From Paludibacteraceae bacterium (GTDB lineage: Bacteria > Bacteroidota > Bacteroidia > Bacteroidales > Paludibacteraceae): DNA of 64,000 bases. The notes under the pieces are model-generated. The model searched no databases, was not told the origin of the DNA, and saw only the letters and a list, made by a program, of their open reading frames with translations. The stretch is taken from positions 1-64,000 of the forward strand of contig JAFSWF010000071.1 of NCBI GenBank assembly GCA_017444615.1, written 5' to 3'. Position 1 is the stretch's first letter; each line of letters begins with the position of its first letter. Below, in pieces: positions 63,891 through 64,000 of the stretch. The position numbers and the translations under genes are program-made.

Positions 63891-64000
63891 TTATTTTCGG
63901 GTACTAGGAAGATGGCCAAAGAGCTCTTTGTAGCATTTGGTGAAATAACTGGGATTGGAGAAGCCCAGTTCCAATGCCACTTGTTGCACCGTCATGTCTG
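63891..64000 (-). CDS. AraC-type regulator, C-terminal end (cut by window edge)
   Basis: The last 36 codons read VQQVALELGFSNPSYFTKCY then KELFGHLPSTRK, the second helix-turn-helix of an AraC-family DNA-binding domain. In fructan loci the regulator is usually a hybrid two-component system with this same C-terminal domain; the rest is outside the window, so AraC versus hybrid cannot be told. Confidence 0.85.
   Translation of the reverse strand, partial: DMTVQQVALELGFSNPSYFTKCYKELFGHLPSTRK

Overview
The window is a chromosomal segment from a member of the Bacteroidales, probably gut- or rumen-associated. This rests on several things seen in the sequence: a SusC/SusD pair with surface lipoproteins, families that are mainly found in Bacteroidetes (GldB, DUF4271, DUF2851, class-specific RodA and MutL forms), lipobox-type signal peptides, and eight promoters of the Bacteroides type (TTTG, exactly 20 nt, TAnnTTTG). 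Family or genus cannot be fixed from the sequence alone. Nearly everything is on the minus strand; only ksgA, corA and nadA (22.3-25.1 kb) are on the plus strand. I see no tRNA, rRNA, CRISPR array, insertion sequence or prophage.

Layout. 0-7.3 kb is a housekeeping run read right to left from an acpP promoter: acpP, fabF, a small winged-helix gene, asd, a U32 peptidase, DUF4271, hemD, rnpA, yidD, trmD and the start of a TPR lipoprotein cut by the window edge. 7.3-12.1 kb holds an OmpA/TPR lipoprotein, a small membrane protein, mutL and a 5'-nucleotidase-like lipoprotein. 12.1-19 kb is a metabolic run: two tandem fucose-isomerase-like genes, an OPT transporter, class II aldolase and a CoA-transferase, closed by a strong terminator. 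19-22 kb is accessory: GtrA, a degenerate HepT-like protein, a zinc-ribbon membrane protein and an AAA ATPase. 22-25 kb is ksgA-corA and nadA. 25-43.8 kb is a long minus-strand run beginning with mreB: mreBCD-mrdA-rodA (cell elongation), yraN, mnmG, a parS-like centromere site, apt, uvrC, tsaE, an ABC ATPase, gldB, sufS, a nuclease-fold protein, an M3-like peptidase and DUF2851.

44.1-64 kb is a fructan polysaccharide utilization locus. In transcription order: an AraC-type regulator (cut by the edge), a triplicated TGCAACA operator candidate and promoter, SusC, SusD, a DUF4960-like surface glycan-binding lipoprotein, a LamG+GH32 protein with an altered catalytic motif, a second DUF4960-like lipoprotein, a GH32 lipoprotein, two large proteins each carrying two DUF4960-like domains, a third GH32, an MFS sugar transporter and a fructokinase. 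The genes make a complete path: bind and cut fructan at the surface, import oligosaccharides through SusCD, finish hydrolysis, take up fructose and phosphorylate it.

The most unusual signal runs through the whole window. About twenty short arrays with a strict 7-bp (sometimes 8-bp) period, of many different unit sequences, sit at gene junctions and inside reading frames. They add peptides to RnpA, KsgA, GtrA, SufS, a nuclease-fold protein and a GH32, form the termini of YidD, TsaE, Asd, RnpA and a U32 peptidase, and make up the hydrophobic core of several lipoprotein signal peptides. A second family of short GC-rich palindromes is also inserted in frame in several genes.
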